Notes: generated by a model not told the origin, from the sequence alone. Counted from the first letter of the stretch, positions 9,190 through 17,439 are shown. The stretch: 64,000 nt of DNA from Candidatus Manganitrophaceae bacterium (GCA_016200325.1 JACQEZ010000016.1:248001-312000); one strand, 5' to 3'. Made by a program: numbers and translations.

Positions 9190-11094
9190 TCAGAACCGAA
9201 CGGAAACTTCTCCATAGTAGGTCCGGGGTACTTCCAGGCCGTCAAAGTCGATATATTCGCGATGTCGCGGCGAAAGGAGGTTCTGCCCCGCCAGCGCGAC
9301 CTCCACCGAGCGTATGGGACGATAGGCCAGCCGGGCATCGAGCCGCCAATACGCCGGGAACGATTCAATTAGGCTTCGGTTGGCAGGCGCCGTGGTATAC
9401 CCGCTTTTATAGCCGGCATGCATTCCGGCGGAAAAACCGGAGCCGAGATAGACGGTTCCACCGAGGTTCACCTTGTGGCGCGGCGTTGCCGTGGTGATGA
9501 CGACGTCGTCCAACCTATCCTCAATCCGCTCGAACGTGTAGTTAACGTAAGTTGACGTGGCCGGGGTGAGCCAATAAACGAACTTGGTCTCGACCCCGCG
9601 CGCCGCCGCGCGGTTGCGATTGCCGAAAGAAATGATGACCGGCATGGCCGTCGGATCTTCGACAAAGCTGGCGCTCACATCGTCAATTTTCATATAGAAA
9701 AGATTCGATTCGAATTCAAGACGGCCGAGGAAGAAAGTCCCCCGATACCCGGCTTCGTAAGAGTGCAAGCGCTCCGGTCGGAGGCTCGGATTCCCGACAA
9801 TATGGGCCGCGGGGCTTGGAATCTGCATAACCCCCCGTTCATACAGATCAGGAAGGGTCGGCGCCAGGGCGTAGGAGATCCGGAGGGTATGATGTTCGAC
9901 GGGGGTCCAGAGCGCGGCAAGCTGATACGCAGGCTGCCATCCGCTCGTGTTCGAGTCCTCATAAGAAAGCGCCCCCACGAGAATCACGGAATAGAGCGGC
10001 TTGGCGGTTTGATGGACAAACCCGCGGAGAAGCCGACTTCGTTGCGGCGGTTTTTCCAAAAACACTTCCAGAGAAGAGGCCGCGGAATGCCGGTAGTTTC
10101 CCCCCCAGGTCGTCTCGAAGAGCCCGCCGCCCCACCCCTGTCGATAGAGCGCCTCAAGATCAAACTGCGCATAATCGACCTGAGCCAGATCGGGATAGAC
10201 GCCGGCGTTCTGAGCGGTATAGGCGGTCATGATCTCGAGGGAGGCATCCGACGCCACCTGTTTTGAAAACCGCCACATGCCGAAGCCGGTTCGGAACTCT
10301 CCCTCTCGACTTCGTGGGACGGTCATCTCATCCCACGATCCTCCCAAGAAGAGATCCATCTCCGCTCCCGCGGGATGCCACCCTCCTCTAAAATTAACCT
10401 TGTTGGATCGGAGGGAATCCTCTCGCCACCGGCCCGAAGGAGTGACGAAAAAATTCTCGCTTTGATAACTGTAGCTTAAGCGGAAAGGGAACGCTTCTTG
10501 GAAGCGGCTCTGCACAGAAAGGGCCGAGCGAACGGTCTCCTGATTTCCGACATCGGCTCTCGCCGCCAGTGCGTTTTCTTCTTCGGGACGGTGGGTAATA
10601 ATGTTGATGACGCCGAGTCCGGCGTTCGAGCCGTAGAGCGCGGCATTCGGCCCCCGAATAATTTCAATCCGCTCGATGTCTTGGATTTGAACAGGGAGTT
10701 GTTCCCAATCGACCCCGCCTGAGTAGGCGGAATAGACGGAACGACCATCGACGAGGACCAGCATGTTGTTGACATACTCTCTGGGAAAACCGCGGACCGA
10801 AACGATGGCACGGCCGCCGACGCCGGAGCGTGCGTCGAGGACATCCATTCCGACCCTGAAACGGAGTAAATCCCAGAGATGGACCGCACCGGAGGCTTCA
10901 ATTTCTTCGGCGGTGATCACATCGACGGCAACGGGAGACTCTCGTGTCGGCTGGAGACGGCGGGATGCGGTAGTCGTCTTCGCCTCCTCTTCAAAAAGCT
11001 GGAACGGGTCGTCATCGGCTCCCTCTCCCGTCGTTGGGACGAGCACGATCATCCATATCATAAAAACCCAGACGCCGACCCCCTTCACCCGCAC
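9190..11094 (-). CDS. TonB-dependent outer-membrane receptor
   Basis: A 634 aa outer-membrane protein with an N-terminal signal sequence, a plug domain (from about residue 50: SPVAVDVITAEEIEASGA, later IERIEIIRGPNAALYGSNAGLGVINIIT) and a C-terminal 22-strand-type barrel ending in SVRF. The final Phe is the usual BAM signal. The plug motifs resemble receptors for vitamin B12 or siderophores, but the ligand cannot be read from sequence. The GTG at 11094 has only a weak ribosome site, so the start is uncertain by several codons. It heads the operon with a substrate-binding protein and a GGDEF-EAL protein. Confidence 0.93.
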   Translation of the reverse strand: MRVKGVGVWVFMIWMIVLVPTTGEGADDDPFQLFEEEAKTTTASRRLQPTRESPVAVDVITAEEIEASGAVHLWDLLRFRVGMDVLDARSGVGGRAIVSVRGFPREYVNNMLVLVDGRSVYSAYSGGVDWEQLPVQIQDIERIEIIRGPNAALYGSNAGLGVINIITHRPEEENALAARADVGNQETVRSALSVQSRFQEAFPFRLSYSYQSENFFVTPSGRWREDSLRSNKVNFRGGWHPAGAEMDLFLGGSWDEMTVPRSREGEFRTGFGMWRFSKQVASDASLEIMTAYTAQNAGVYPDLAQVDYAQFDLEALYRQGWGGGLFETTWGGNYRHSAASSLEVFLEKPPQRSRLLRGFVHQTAKPLYSVILVGALSYEDSNTSGWQPAYQLAALWTPVEHHTLRISYALAPTLPDLYERGVMQIPSPAAHIVGNPSLRPERLHSYEAGYRGTFFLGRLEFESNLFYMKIDDVSASFVEDPTAMPVIISFGNRNRAAARGVETKFVYWLTPATSTYVNYTFERIEDRLDDVVITTATPRHKVNLGGTVYLGSGFSAGMHAGYKSGYTTAPANRSLIESFPAYWRLDARLAYRPIRSVEVALAGQNLLSPRHREYIDFDGLEVPRTYYGEVSVRF

Positions 11095-11236
11095 CCCACT
11101 TCAGCCGGCCATCCCACCAATGGCTTCTTATACGGTATTGGAGCTCCAAAAAGGACATTCGATTTCTGAAGAAGGCAATCTGGATTTCTAGCGTCTTTGC
11201 GCTGATTTTCCGAAGGCATACAGTTGGCCCATTCAT

Positions 11237-11265
11237 TGTGTAATGAAAAAGATACATTTTGTCAA
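11237..11265 (-). promoter_or_regulatory. Candidate promoter of the TonB receptor operon
   Basis: Read on the minus strand, TTGACA (11265-11260) is followed after 17 bases by TACACA (11242-11237) in an AT-rich stretch upstream of the receptor gene. The -35 is perfect and the -10 matches the consensus at three positions. The leader would be about 140 bases. Confidence 0.35.
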
Positions 11266-11354
11266 TTATCAAATTGGATTTGTTTCATTTTCATCGCGGA
11301 GGTCAGTAAGATCATGCAGAAAAATATAAATTATTATGTAACACTAATTACGTA

Positions 11355-11440
11355 TGCGAGGGTGAGCGCAAGAAAAGCTGTTTTCTAAACAGGCAGACCG
11401 ACAAAAGGTCACCCTGAGCCCGAAAGGGATTGAACAGGTA
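11355..11440 (+). ncRNA. Potentially structured leader RNA upstream of the VPLPA-CTERM gene
   Basis: Several complementary segments cluster here. AGGGTGA (11359-11365) pairs with TCACCCT (11409-11415) and encloses CTGTTT/AAACAG (11378-11383 with 11387-11392). Next comes CCC-GAAA-GGG (11419-11428), itself inside CCTG/CAGG (11413-11416 with 11435-11438). The CCTG/CAGG pair competes with the outer stem, as a switching RNA would. The segment lies about 110 bases ahead of the ATG at 11547, in the same direction. I could not match it to a riboswitch class by eye. Confidence 0.35.
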
Positions 11441-11546
11441 AAAACAATATTTTCTTTTGGGATTCTACATTGACAAAAATCACTTTGTGTGTGACGCTAG
11501 ACATCGGCGATCAGCCATCTGTCTTATTCCATGGAGGGGTTCTCTT

Positions 11547-12203
11547 ATGCGGCGAGTACACCGATTGCTGCTGTCGGCTCTGTTCGTATCGTTCCTTCAT
11601 CTCCTTCTCATGACATCCCCCGCTTCAGCGGACACCATTAACGTCGGCGTCCTCAGTTTCGGCCTGTTCAACGGAGGCGCGGCGGGAGGACCCTCGAAAA
11701 ACACCTTCGCGATCGGCAATTTCACCGGCGCTCCGGCCAACGGCGGCTGGGCGGCCCCTCCCATCGCCCCTGTTTTTACCCCGCTGATCTTTAAAGACAG
11801 TCTGCTGGTGCTCACACATGAGGATGGGACGGTGCAGCGGATTGATCTGGGCGGGATCGGCCCGAGCTTGTATGGCTTTTTCGGAACCGATCCGACCGGC
11901 CAATTAAAATTTCCGGAGACGGAAAAGTTTCGCTCCGCACAGTTCACCGCCACACTCAGTGAAGACCGGTTTCGCTTATATGACGGCCGGATCTTTGAGC
12001 CGAGCGCGCTTTCTTTCTCTTCCGAATTGACCAATCTTTTAACCGGCAGCGGCACCTCTTGGATCACGGTCACCGGCGCAATCTCTCCGGTACCCCTTCC
12101 GGCCGCATGGCTTCTGATGGGGAGCGGGCTGGCAGGCCTTTGGTTATTGGGGCAGGCGCGATATGCGAGCGATCGGAAAACTGGTGCGCCTGGCAGGAAT
12201 TGA
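11547..12203 (+). CDS. Secreted protein with VPLPA-CTERM sorting signal
   Basis: 218 aa from the ATG at 11547, chosen because it has a GGAGGGG ribosome site and is followed directly by a signal peptide (about residues 1-28, ending ASA). In-frame codons further upstream have no such support. The body has no domain I recognise. The tail is VPLPAAWLLMGSGLAGLWLL followed by basic residues, the VPLPA variant of the PEP-CTERM signal: conserved motif, membrane helix, positive end. Such proteins are cut and sorted by an exosortase, often with exopolysaccharide. No exosortase is in this window. The last codons (GAPGRN and TGA) lie inside the 3' part of the opposing tRNA-Arg gene. Confidence 0.8.
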   Translation: MRRVHRLLLSALFVSFLHLLLMTSPASADTINVGVLSFGLFNGGAAGGPSKNTFAIGNFTGAPANGGWAAPPIAPVFTPLIFKDSLLVLTHEDGTVQRIDLGGIGPSLYGFFGTDPTGQLKFPETEKFRSAQFTATLSEDRFRLYDGRIFEPSALSFSSELTNLLTGSGTSWITVTGAISPVPLPAAWLLMGSGLAGLWLLGQARYASDRKTGAPGRN

Positions 12204-12257
12204 ACCTGCAACCAATAGCTTAGAAGGCTACTGCTCTATCCATTGAGCTACAGGCGC
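12182..12257 (-). tRNA. tRNA-Arg (anticodon TCT)
   Basis: A full cloverleaf can be folded. The 7-bp acceptor stem is GCGCCTG with CAGGCGC, the D arm is GCTC/GAGC, the anticodon stem GTAGC/GCTAT encloses loop CTTCTAA, and the T arm is GCAGG/CCTGC. The CCA end is encoded (12182-12184, minus strand). Its last 22 bases overlap the 3' end of the convergent VPLPA-CTERM gene. Confidence 0.97.
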
Positions 12258-12304
12258 AGCAAAGGCAGTGCAGATCTCGAAATGCGGATTGCGGAGTAAA
12301 AAAC

Positions 12305-12381
12305 TGGTCGGGGTGAGAGGATTTGAACCTCCGACTCCCTGCTCCCAAAGCAGGTGCGCTACCAGGCTGCGCCACACCCCG
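12305..12381 (-). tRNA. tRNA-Pro (anticodon TGG)
   Basis: A full cloverleaf can be folded. The acceptor is CGGGGTG with CACCCCG, the D arm is GCGC/GCGC, the anticodon stem CCTGC/GCAGG holds loop TTTGGGA, and the T arm is GGAGG/CCTCT. The CCA end is encoded. It lies 47 bases upstream of tRNA-Arg on the same strand, and the two may be co-transcribed. Confidence 0.97.
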
Positions 12382-12418
12382 AAAACGACATTAAAGATAC
12401 CTCAATAGTCGATTTGGT

Positions 12419-13015
12419 TCAAGAGGCCGCTTTCTTCAAAAGCGGAATCGCCGCGCGGACCGCCCGCCCGCGATGGCTGATTCGATTCTTCTCCTCCGGA
12501 GAGAGCTCGGCGAACGTCTTATTGTAGGCCGGAAGGAAAAAGATCGGATCATATCCAAACCCCCCTTCTCCCGACGCACCCCGAGTAATGCGTCCCTCGC
12601 AACGTCCCTCCACCACCGCTACCGTTCCATCGGGACCGGCGACGGCGATCGTGCAGACAAACTGCGCCCCCCGTCTTTCATCGGGAAGATCTCCGAGCGC
12701 CTCGAGCAGCTTTCTCCGGTTGTCGGCATAGGTGACCCCCTCTCCGGCAAACCGGGCGGAGTAGAGACCCGGCGCCCCGTCGAGCGCGTCGACCTCCAAG
12801 CCGGAATCATCTCCCAGCGCCCACTGTCCGGTTGCGCGGGCGGCCGACACCGCCTTCTGGATCGCGTTTTCTCGATAGGTCGATCCGGTCTCCGGCGGAA
12901 GCTGGACGCTCGGAAAGTCGGCCAGCGTTTGAACCTCGATCGGTATCTCTTGTTTTAGGATTGACGCGAGCTCCTCCCCCTTGTGGCGGTTCTCGGTCGC
13001 GATCACCAAAAGCAC
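12419..13015 (-). CDS. rdgB: XTP/dITP diphosphatase (RdgB/HAM1 family)
   Basis: Removes pyrophosphate from non-canonical purine nucleotides (XTP, dITP, ITP), protecting DNA. 198 aa, typical for the family. Visible motifs are the start LLVIATENRHKGEEL, the catalytic ALGDDSGLEVDALDGAPG with YSARFAG, and the C-terminal GFGYDPIFFLP and ISHRGRA. The GTG at 13015 directly follows the rph TAG with no gap. An upstream GGGGAG provides the ribosome site, and the pair is almost surely translationally coupled. The rph-rdgB order is common in bacteria. Confidence 0.95.
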   Translation of the reverse strand: MLLVIATENRHKGEELASILKQEIPIEVQTLADFPSVQLPPETGSTYRENAIQKAVSAARATGQWALGDDSGLEVDALDGAPGLYSARFAGEGVTYADNRRKLLEALGDLPDERRGAQFVCTIAVAGPDGTVAVVEGRCEGRITRGASGEGGFGYDPIFFLPAYNKTFAELSPEEKNRISHRGRAVRAAIPLLKKAAS

Positions 13016-13738
13016 CTACTTCAGCTCCCCGATCAACTTCTTCTGGCCGGCAATCAGTTTTTTGATCCCGGCGGTGGCGAGCCTCAACAGCTGATCGAGC
13101 TCCTTTTTATCAAATGCCTGCTGCTCGGCGGTCCCTTGCACTTCGACGAATTTTCCGCTCCCGGTCATCACGACGTTCATGTCGACCTCGGCCTTGGAGT
13201 CTTCCGGATAGTTCAGATCGAGAAAGAGCTCGCCGTTCACCTTCCCGACGCTGATCGCTGCCAGGTAATCCCGAATTGGAATCGCTTCTATTTTCTTCTC
13301 TTTTTTTAAAAACAGACAGGCATCGAAGAGCGCCAGGAACGATCCGGTAATCGACGCGGTGCGGGTGCCGCCGTCGGCTTGAATGACATCACAGTCAATC
13401 CAGACCGTCCGCTCCCCCAGCATCGTCGGCTCAATGACCGAGCGGAGCGACCGGCCGATCAGCCGCTGAATTTCATGCGTCCTCCCGCCGACCTTTCCCT
13501 TCGATGACTCCCGCGAGATTCGCTCTTTCGTAGAACGGGGGAGCATCGCATACTCGGCGGTGACCCATCCCTTTTTCTGATCGCGCATAAAAGGGGGGAC
13601 CCGCTCCTCGACAGTGGCGGTGCAAATCACTTTGGTATCCCCCATTTCAATTAAGACGGAGCCCTCGGCATGCTTGATAAAGTTCCGCGTGATCTTCAGC
13701 GGTCGGAGCTGGTTCTTCTTTCGTCCATCGATGCGCAT
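13016..13738 (-). CDS. rph: Ribonuclease PH
   Basis: Phosphorolytic 3'-5' exoribonuclease that trims tRNA 3' ends. 240 aa from the ATG at 13738, preferred over a TTG one codon earlier because of a GAGG ribosome site. Family features are the start MRIDGR with the basic stretch after it, [18 protein letters not shown], the [13 protein letters not shown] loop, [10 protein letters not shown], and [17 protein letters not shown], which holds the catalytic aspartates. It is coupled to rdgB. Confidence 0.97.
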   Translation of the reverse strand: MRIDGRKKNQLRPLKITRNFIKHAEGSVLIEMGDTKVICTATVEERVPPFMRDQKKGWVTAEYAMLPRSTKERISRESSKGKVGGRTHEIQRLIGRSLRSVIEPTMLGERTVWIDCDVIQADGGTRTASITGSFLALFDACLFLKKEKKIEAIPIRDYLAAISVGKVNGELFLDLNYPEDSKAEVDMNVVMTGSGKFVEVQGTAEQQAFDKKELDQLLRLATAGIKKLIAGQKKLIGELK

Positions 13739-13922
13739 CAAGCAACCTCGTCAGAATAAGGAAATAAAAACGGATCATTATACCGGGTGGCCTTTAAAAG
13801 ATCAACAAAATCGAAGCGGCCCGGAGGGGTCCGTGAAGCCCCTCTCTCCTCCGGATTGGCATCGGATTCGACTTCTGATATAGTTCCCCTATTGATTTGC
13901 AGGCAGGTTGCGGGAAGGACGC

Positions 13923-14333
13923 TTGGAAAAACCGGTGATTGATGTGGCGATTGGGGTAATCCTCCGGGAAGGGCAGGTACTCATCACCCGTCGGAAAGAA
14001 GGGGTTCACCTCGCCGGGCTGTGGGAATTTCCCGGGGGAAAACGAGATGGCGAAGAAACGATTGAAACTTGTCTATTCCGCGAAATAGAAGAGGAGCTGG
14101 GGGCCCGGATCGCCATCGAACGGCTCCTCTGGACGAAGAGACACCCCTATCCCGATCGAACCGTTATCCTCCATGCATTTCTTTGCCGGCCCCTTTCAGA
14201 CGATCTGAAGCCGCTTGCAGCGCAAGAGTTACGGTGGGTCTCGCCCGAGACGCTTCTCTCCCTTCCTTTTCCGGAGGCAAACCGGCCGCTCTTAGAGGCG
14301 CTGGCCGCCGAGCTGACGGGGGAATCGCCGTAA
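13923..14333 (+). CDS. Nudix hydrolase, MutT-like (8-oxo-dGTP diphosphatase type)
   Basis: A 136 aa Nudix protein. The Nudix box is complete: GG, then E six positions on, then REIEEELGA (about residues 32-56). The start VIDVAIGVILREGQVLITRRKEGVHLAGLWEFPGG is strongly MutT-like, so cleaning of 8-oxo-dGTP is the best guess. I chose TTG at 13923 because GGGAAGGA precedes it at good spacing; another TTG at 13908 lacks that. queG follows after 22 bases, so the two may be co-transcribed. Confidence 0.85.
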   Translation: MEKPVIDVAIGVILREGQVLITRRKEGVHLAGLWEFPGGKRDGEETIETCLFREIEEELGARIAIERLLWTKRHPYPDRTVILHAFLCRPLSDDLKPLAAQELRWVSPETLLSLPFPEANRPLLEALAAELTGESP

Positions 14334-14355
14334 CGCCGTTCCGCGGAGTCCTGAA

Positions 14356-15309
14356 ATGACATCGACCCTCACCGAAGAGATTAAATCAATCGCCTTGGCG
14401 CTCGGCTTTCATCGGGTTGGAATTACGTCGGTCGAGCCGGTGGAAGAGGCCGGCCGCCATTTTTCGACGTGGCTCGCCGACGGCTTCGCCGGAGAGATGG
14501 CCTACCTCTCCAAATCCCCCGAGGTCCGCGCCGACCCCCGGCTCCGTTTTCCGGAGGCAAAAAGCGTGATCTGTCTCGCCCTTAATTATTACCAGTCACC
14601 CCCGTCCGATGCCGTCCCGAAAGAGACACTGACAGGAAAGATCGCTCGGTACGCCTGGGGGGAAGACTATCATCTCATCATTGAAGAGAAGCTGACGCAG
14701 CTGATCGCCGCGATCGAAGCGCGCGGCGGACGCTGCTGGAAAGGGTATGTTGATCATGGCCCCCTATTAGAGCGCGCCTTTGCCGAACGGGCAGGGCTCG
14801 GCTTCATCGGGAAGAACACCCTGCTCATTACGCCGGATTACGGTTCGTGGGTTTTTCTCGCCGAGGTCGTGACCACTCTCGACCTGGACGAAGACACGCC
14901 GGCCCTCTTTGAGTGCGGGAGCTGCCGGCGCTGCCTCGAGGCCTGCCCGACCGGGGCGTTGACCGAGCCGTTCCGGCTCGACGCCCGGCGCTGCCTCTCT
15001 TATCTGACCATCGAGAACAAAGGGGAGATTTCGGAGCCGCTCGCTTCGCAGATGGACGGGTGGCTCTTCGGCTGTGATGCCTGCCAGGAGGTCTGCCCCT
15101 ACAACCGTCGACCGATCGAGACCGATGAGGCGCGCCTCTCGGCCGCGCAGGGGGCCGGCCCATCGCTCTTGCTGGAAGAGGTTCGCGCGATCGAAGACAA
15201 CCGGCAATTCAAAGCGCGCTTCGGCCACACCCCGCTTGTCCGCGCCAAGCGGTCAGGACTGATTCGAAACGCCGCCGCCGTCGAACACGCTCAAAGGGAA
15301 GGTGAATGA
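14356..15309 (+). CDS. queG: Epoxyqueuosine reductase
   Basis: Performs the last step of queuosine synthesis in tRNA, reducing epoxyqueuosine with a cobalamin cofactor and two 4Fe-4S clusters. 317 aa. The two ferredoxin-type Cys motifs are plain: CGSCRRCLEACPTGAL and CDACQEVCPYN. The N-terminal half carries the cobalamin-binding fold, with SVICLALNYYQS and YVDHGPLLERAFAERAGLGF. The ATG at 14356 follows the Nudix gene closely, and the stop overlaps the start of the HAD gene (ATGA). The protein needs B12, which the cell must make or import. Confidence 0.95.
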   Translation: MTSTLTEEIKSIALALGFHRVGITSVEPVEEAGRHFSTWLADGFAGEMAYLSKSPEVRADPRLRFPEAKSVICLALNYYQSPPSDAVPKETLTGKIARYAWGEDYHLIIEEKLTQLIAAIEARGGRCWKGYVDHGPLLERAFAERAGLGFIGKNTLLITPDYGSWVFLAEVVTTLDLDEDTPALFECGSCRRCLEACPTGALTEPFRLDARRCLSYLTIENKGEISEPLASQMDGWLFGCDACQEVCPYNRRPIETDEARLSAAQGAGPSLLLEEVRAIEDNRQFKARFGHTPLVRAKRSGLIRNAAAVEHAQREGE

Positions 15310-16046
15310 GGCCATACAAAGCCCTCTTGTTCGACCTCTGCGATACACTGATGCCGTTCCGGAATGACCGGCTTCCGCTCGTTGAAATTCGCGGCCGGCA
15401 GGTTCGAACAACGAGCCCCCTCCTATACGAATCGTTCAGCGGCTTCTCCGCCATCCCTTACGAGGAATTTCACGATCACTTTGTCGAAACAACCGAAGCG
15501 ATCTGGCGCCTGCGGGAGGAATCGGAAAAGGAGATCTCTTCCGCCACCCGGTTCGAGCGCTTTTTGGAAAAGCTCGGTGTTCCCCGGGGAGCGGACTGGG
15601 AGAGGCTTCATCGTCGCTTTCTCGAAACACACCTTGGACAGATTGCCCTCTGCCTCGATTGCGCCCCGGAACACCGCCGGCTGTTGAACCAACTGAAGAG
15701 ACGATATAGGCTCGGACTGGTTTCAAACTTTGACGATACCGATACGGTTTATCGGGTTCTGGCGCGAGAGGGGGTCGATCATCTCTTTGAAGCGATCTTG
15801 ATCTCCTCCGAAATCGGAATCCGAAAACCGCACGCCGACATCTTCCTCGCCGCCTGTGAAAAGATCGGCATCTCTCCCTCGGACGCCCTTTTTGTCGGCG
15901 ACAGCTTTGAGAATGATGTCGTCGGCGCAAAGCAGCTCGGGATGGATGCGGCCTGGATCAACCGCACGGGACTGCCGCCGCCGATCGCGCGATATACGCC
16001 CGATTACAGTCTGACCGAGCTGGCCGACCTGTCGAAAATCATCTAG
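15306..16046 (+). CDS. HAD-superfamily protein with altered catalytic motif
   Basis: A 246 aa haloacid-dehalogenase-fold protein. Motif I reads FDLCDTL, where active phosphatases have FDLDDTL: the nucleophile Asp is present but the +2 general acid is Cys. Motif II (SNFDD), motif III (IRKPH) and motif IV (GDSFENDVVGAK) are kept. The region between motifs I and II is a helical cap of about 90 residues. With the acid missing, ordinary phosphatase turnover may be impaired; a different reaction or a binding role is possible. It is coupled to queG by an ATGA overlap. Confidence 0.85.
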   Translation: MRPYKALLFDLCDTLMPFRNDRLPLVEIRGRQVRTTSPLLYESFSGFSAIPYEEFHDHFVETTEAIWRLREESEKEISSATRFERFLEKLGVPRGADWERLHRRFLETHLGQIALCLDCAPEHRRLLNQLKRRYRLGLVSNFDDTDTVYRVLAREGVDHLFEAILISSEIGIRKPHADIFLAACEKIGISPSDALFVGDSFENDVVGAKQLGMDAAWINRTGLPPPIARYTPDYSLTELADLSKII

Positions 16047-16077
16047 CCCTTGGTAGGAAGGGTCCTCAGATTTTCCA

Positions 16078-17049
16078 TCATTGCGCGGGAGGAGGGGGCG
16101 GGGCGGTCTGCGTCAACAAGGCCGCCAAAAGGAGGGTCACCGTGGCGAGACCAACCTCGATCAGGATCAATCGAGAGAAACGGCGCTCCAATTCGGGCGC
16201 CGATCTTTCGACCCGATACAGAGAAGGGAGGATGTAGATCCGGCTCACCCCTCCCATCCCGATCGCCGACGCGGCCAAGAGCAGCTTCGTTAAAAGGACC
16301 TGCCCATAGTTGAAATCAAAAATCCAATGCCGGTCCAAAAACAGAAAGGCATTATAGCTGCCGGTCGTGACGATTAGGGCAACCGCCACGATGGCCCACT
16401 TCGAAAAGGTGCCGATGAGGGTCCGGAGAAAGAGCGCCAGACGATCCGGCGCCATCCAGACGGCCCCTTTGCTCGCCAAACGCCGCAGCGGGAGAAGCCC
16501 TCCGATCCAGATCGAGACCGCAGTGAGATGAACCCAATCCGAGAAGACCGCCCCTTGCGCGACGCCGTGCGTAAAGGGATGTCCCACCAGACTCTCCGTG
16601 ACGCAGAGGAAGAGGCCACATCCGAAGAGGAGAGGGTCTCTCAATCGGAATCGGATTCGAATCAGGATAAAAAGAAAGAGAAGGAGGAAAAGCTTGATCA
16701 CCCAGATCGATCCGAAATGGGTTTTCGTCAGGACAATCGGCAACACCGGAAGAATGTCGGAGAGCGGCTTTCCGCTCATCATCTCCGCCTGATGCACCCA
16801 GGTGATGAAATGGAGGACGATCAGATAGACAAGAAGGCCCCGCAGCGCCGGCTCGGTATAGGCCGCTTCTTCCCGTCGCAGCCGCTCTTCTATACTGGGA
16901 TCGCGGAGCGCTTTTAAAGAAGGGCGAAAAACCAGGAGGCGAAATCCGAGCGCGCCGATCCAGAGGACGATCCCGATGATGTCGAACCATTTGAAAAGGG
17001 CCATCCTGAAGAGGTGAGAATCAATCAGATGAGAAAGCGGTTGCGCCAT
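16078..17049 (-). CDS. copD: CopD-family copper resistance membrane protein
   Basis: A 323 aa inner-membrane protein with about eight predicted helices, ending in a Pro-rich tail. The CopD domain signature WVHLTAVSIWIGGLLPL is present. His residues lie in HFITWVHQAEM and GHPFTHGV, placed as metal ligands would be. It probably moves or handles copper together with CopC. Its gene starts 4 bases after the copC stop, and the two form an operon with the outer-membrane protein gene upstream. The direction of transport cannot be read from sequence. Confidence 0.88.
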   Translation of the reverse strand: MAQPLSHLIDSHLFRMALFKWFDIIGIVLWIGALGFRLLVFRPSLKALRDPSIEERLRREEAAYTEPALRGLLVYLIVLHFITWVHQAEMMSGKPLSDILPVLPIVLTKTHFGSIWVIKLFLLLFLFILIRIRFRLRDPLLFGCGLFLCVTESLVGHPFTHGVAQGAVFSDWVHLTAVSIWIGGLLPLRRLASKGAVWMAPDRLALFLRTLIGTFSKWAIVAVALIVTTGSYNAFLFLDRHWIFDFNYGQVLLTKLLLAASAIGMGGVSRIYILPSLYRVERSAPELERRFSRLILIEVGLATVTLLLAALLTQTAPPPPPAQ

Positions 17050-17053
17050 GATC

Positions 17054-17428
17054 TCACTTTACAGTAAATGTAAAATCCCCCTCGGTCCGATGGGTGTCTA
17101 TCGCCACCACCTCCCAATTCACCCGATATTTTCCCGGACTCAAAGGGGGGACGGAGACGATCAGGACGTTATGTTCCTTCTCATCGACCTTCGCATCTTT
17201 TGCATCGACCTCTTTGCCATCCGGTCCCGTGACCTTCAGGCTGCTGAACGCCGGCTCAATGTCGCCGTCAAACCAGATCTTTACCTGGGCCGGAGACTGT
17301 TTCACCTCCGACCCGACCCTCGGCTCCGAGCGCATCGGAAAAGCATGCGCCCAGACCGAAGATCCCCAAAACAAGAGAAACAAGACGGAGGCGAAATAGG
17401 ATCCGATATTCATTCGATGCGCGCTCAT
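17054..17428 (-). CDS. copC: CopC-family periplasmic copper-binding protein
   Basis: A 124 aa exported protein with a signal peptide cut near WAHAF, leaving His at or near the mature N-terminus, a copper ligand in CopC proteins. The Greek-key fold is indicated by HAFPMRSEPRVG, IWFDGDIEP, SLKVTGPDGK and the end THRTEGDFTFTV, where the last His is the second ligand region. The usual Met-rich Cu(I) loop is not seen, which suggests Cu(II) binding. ATG at 17428, or a later ATG at 17413, could start it. It overlaps nothing and couples tightly to copD. Confidence 0.9.
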   Translation of the reverse strand: MSAHRMNIGSYFASVLFLLFWGSSVWAHAFPMRSEPRVGSEVKQSPAQVKIWFDGDIEPAFSSLKVTGPDGKEVDAKDAKVDEKEHNVLIVSVPPLSPGKYRVNWEVVAIDTHRTEGDFTFTVK

Positions 17429-17439
17429 CGTTCCTGACC

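Noticed and set aside
11355-11440. Match to a c-di-GMP-I riboswitch
   Set aside because: The hallmark GGGCAAACC and GACGCAAAGCC segments are missing, so I list it only as a leader of unknown class.
12182-12381. tRNA pair as a phage or island attachment site
   Set aside because: No integrase, no repeated tRNA 3' end and no change in gene style on either side within the window.
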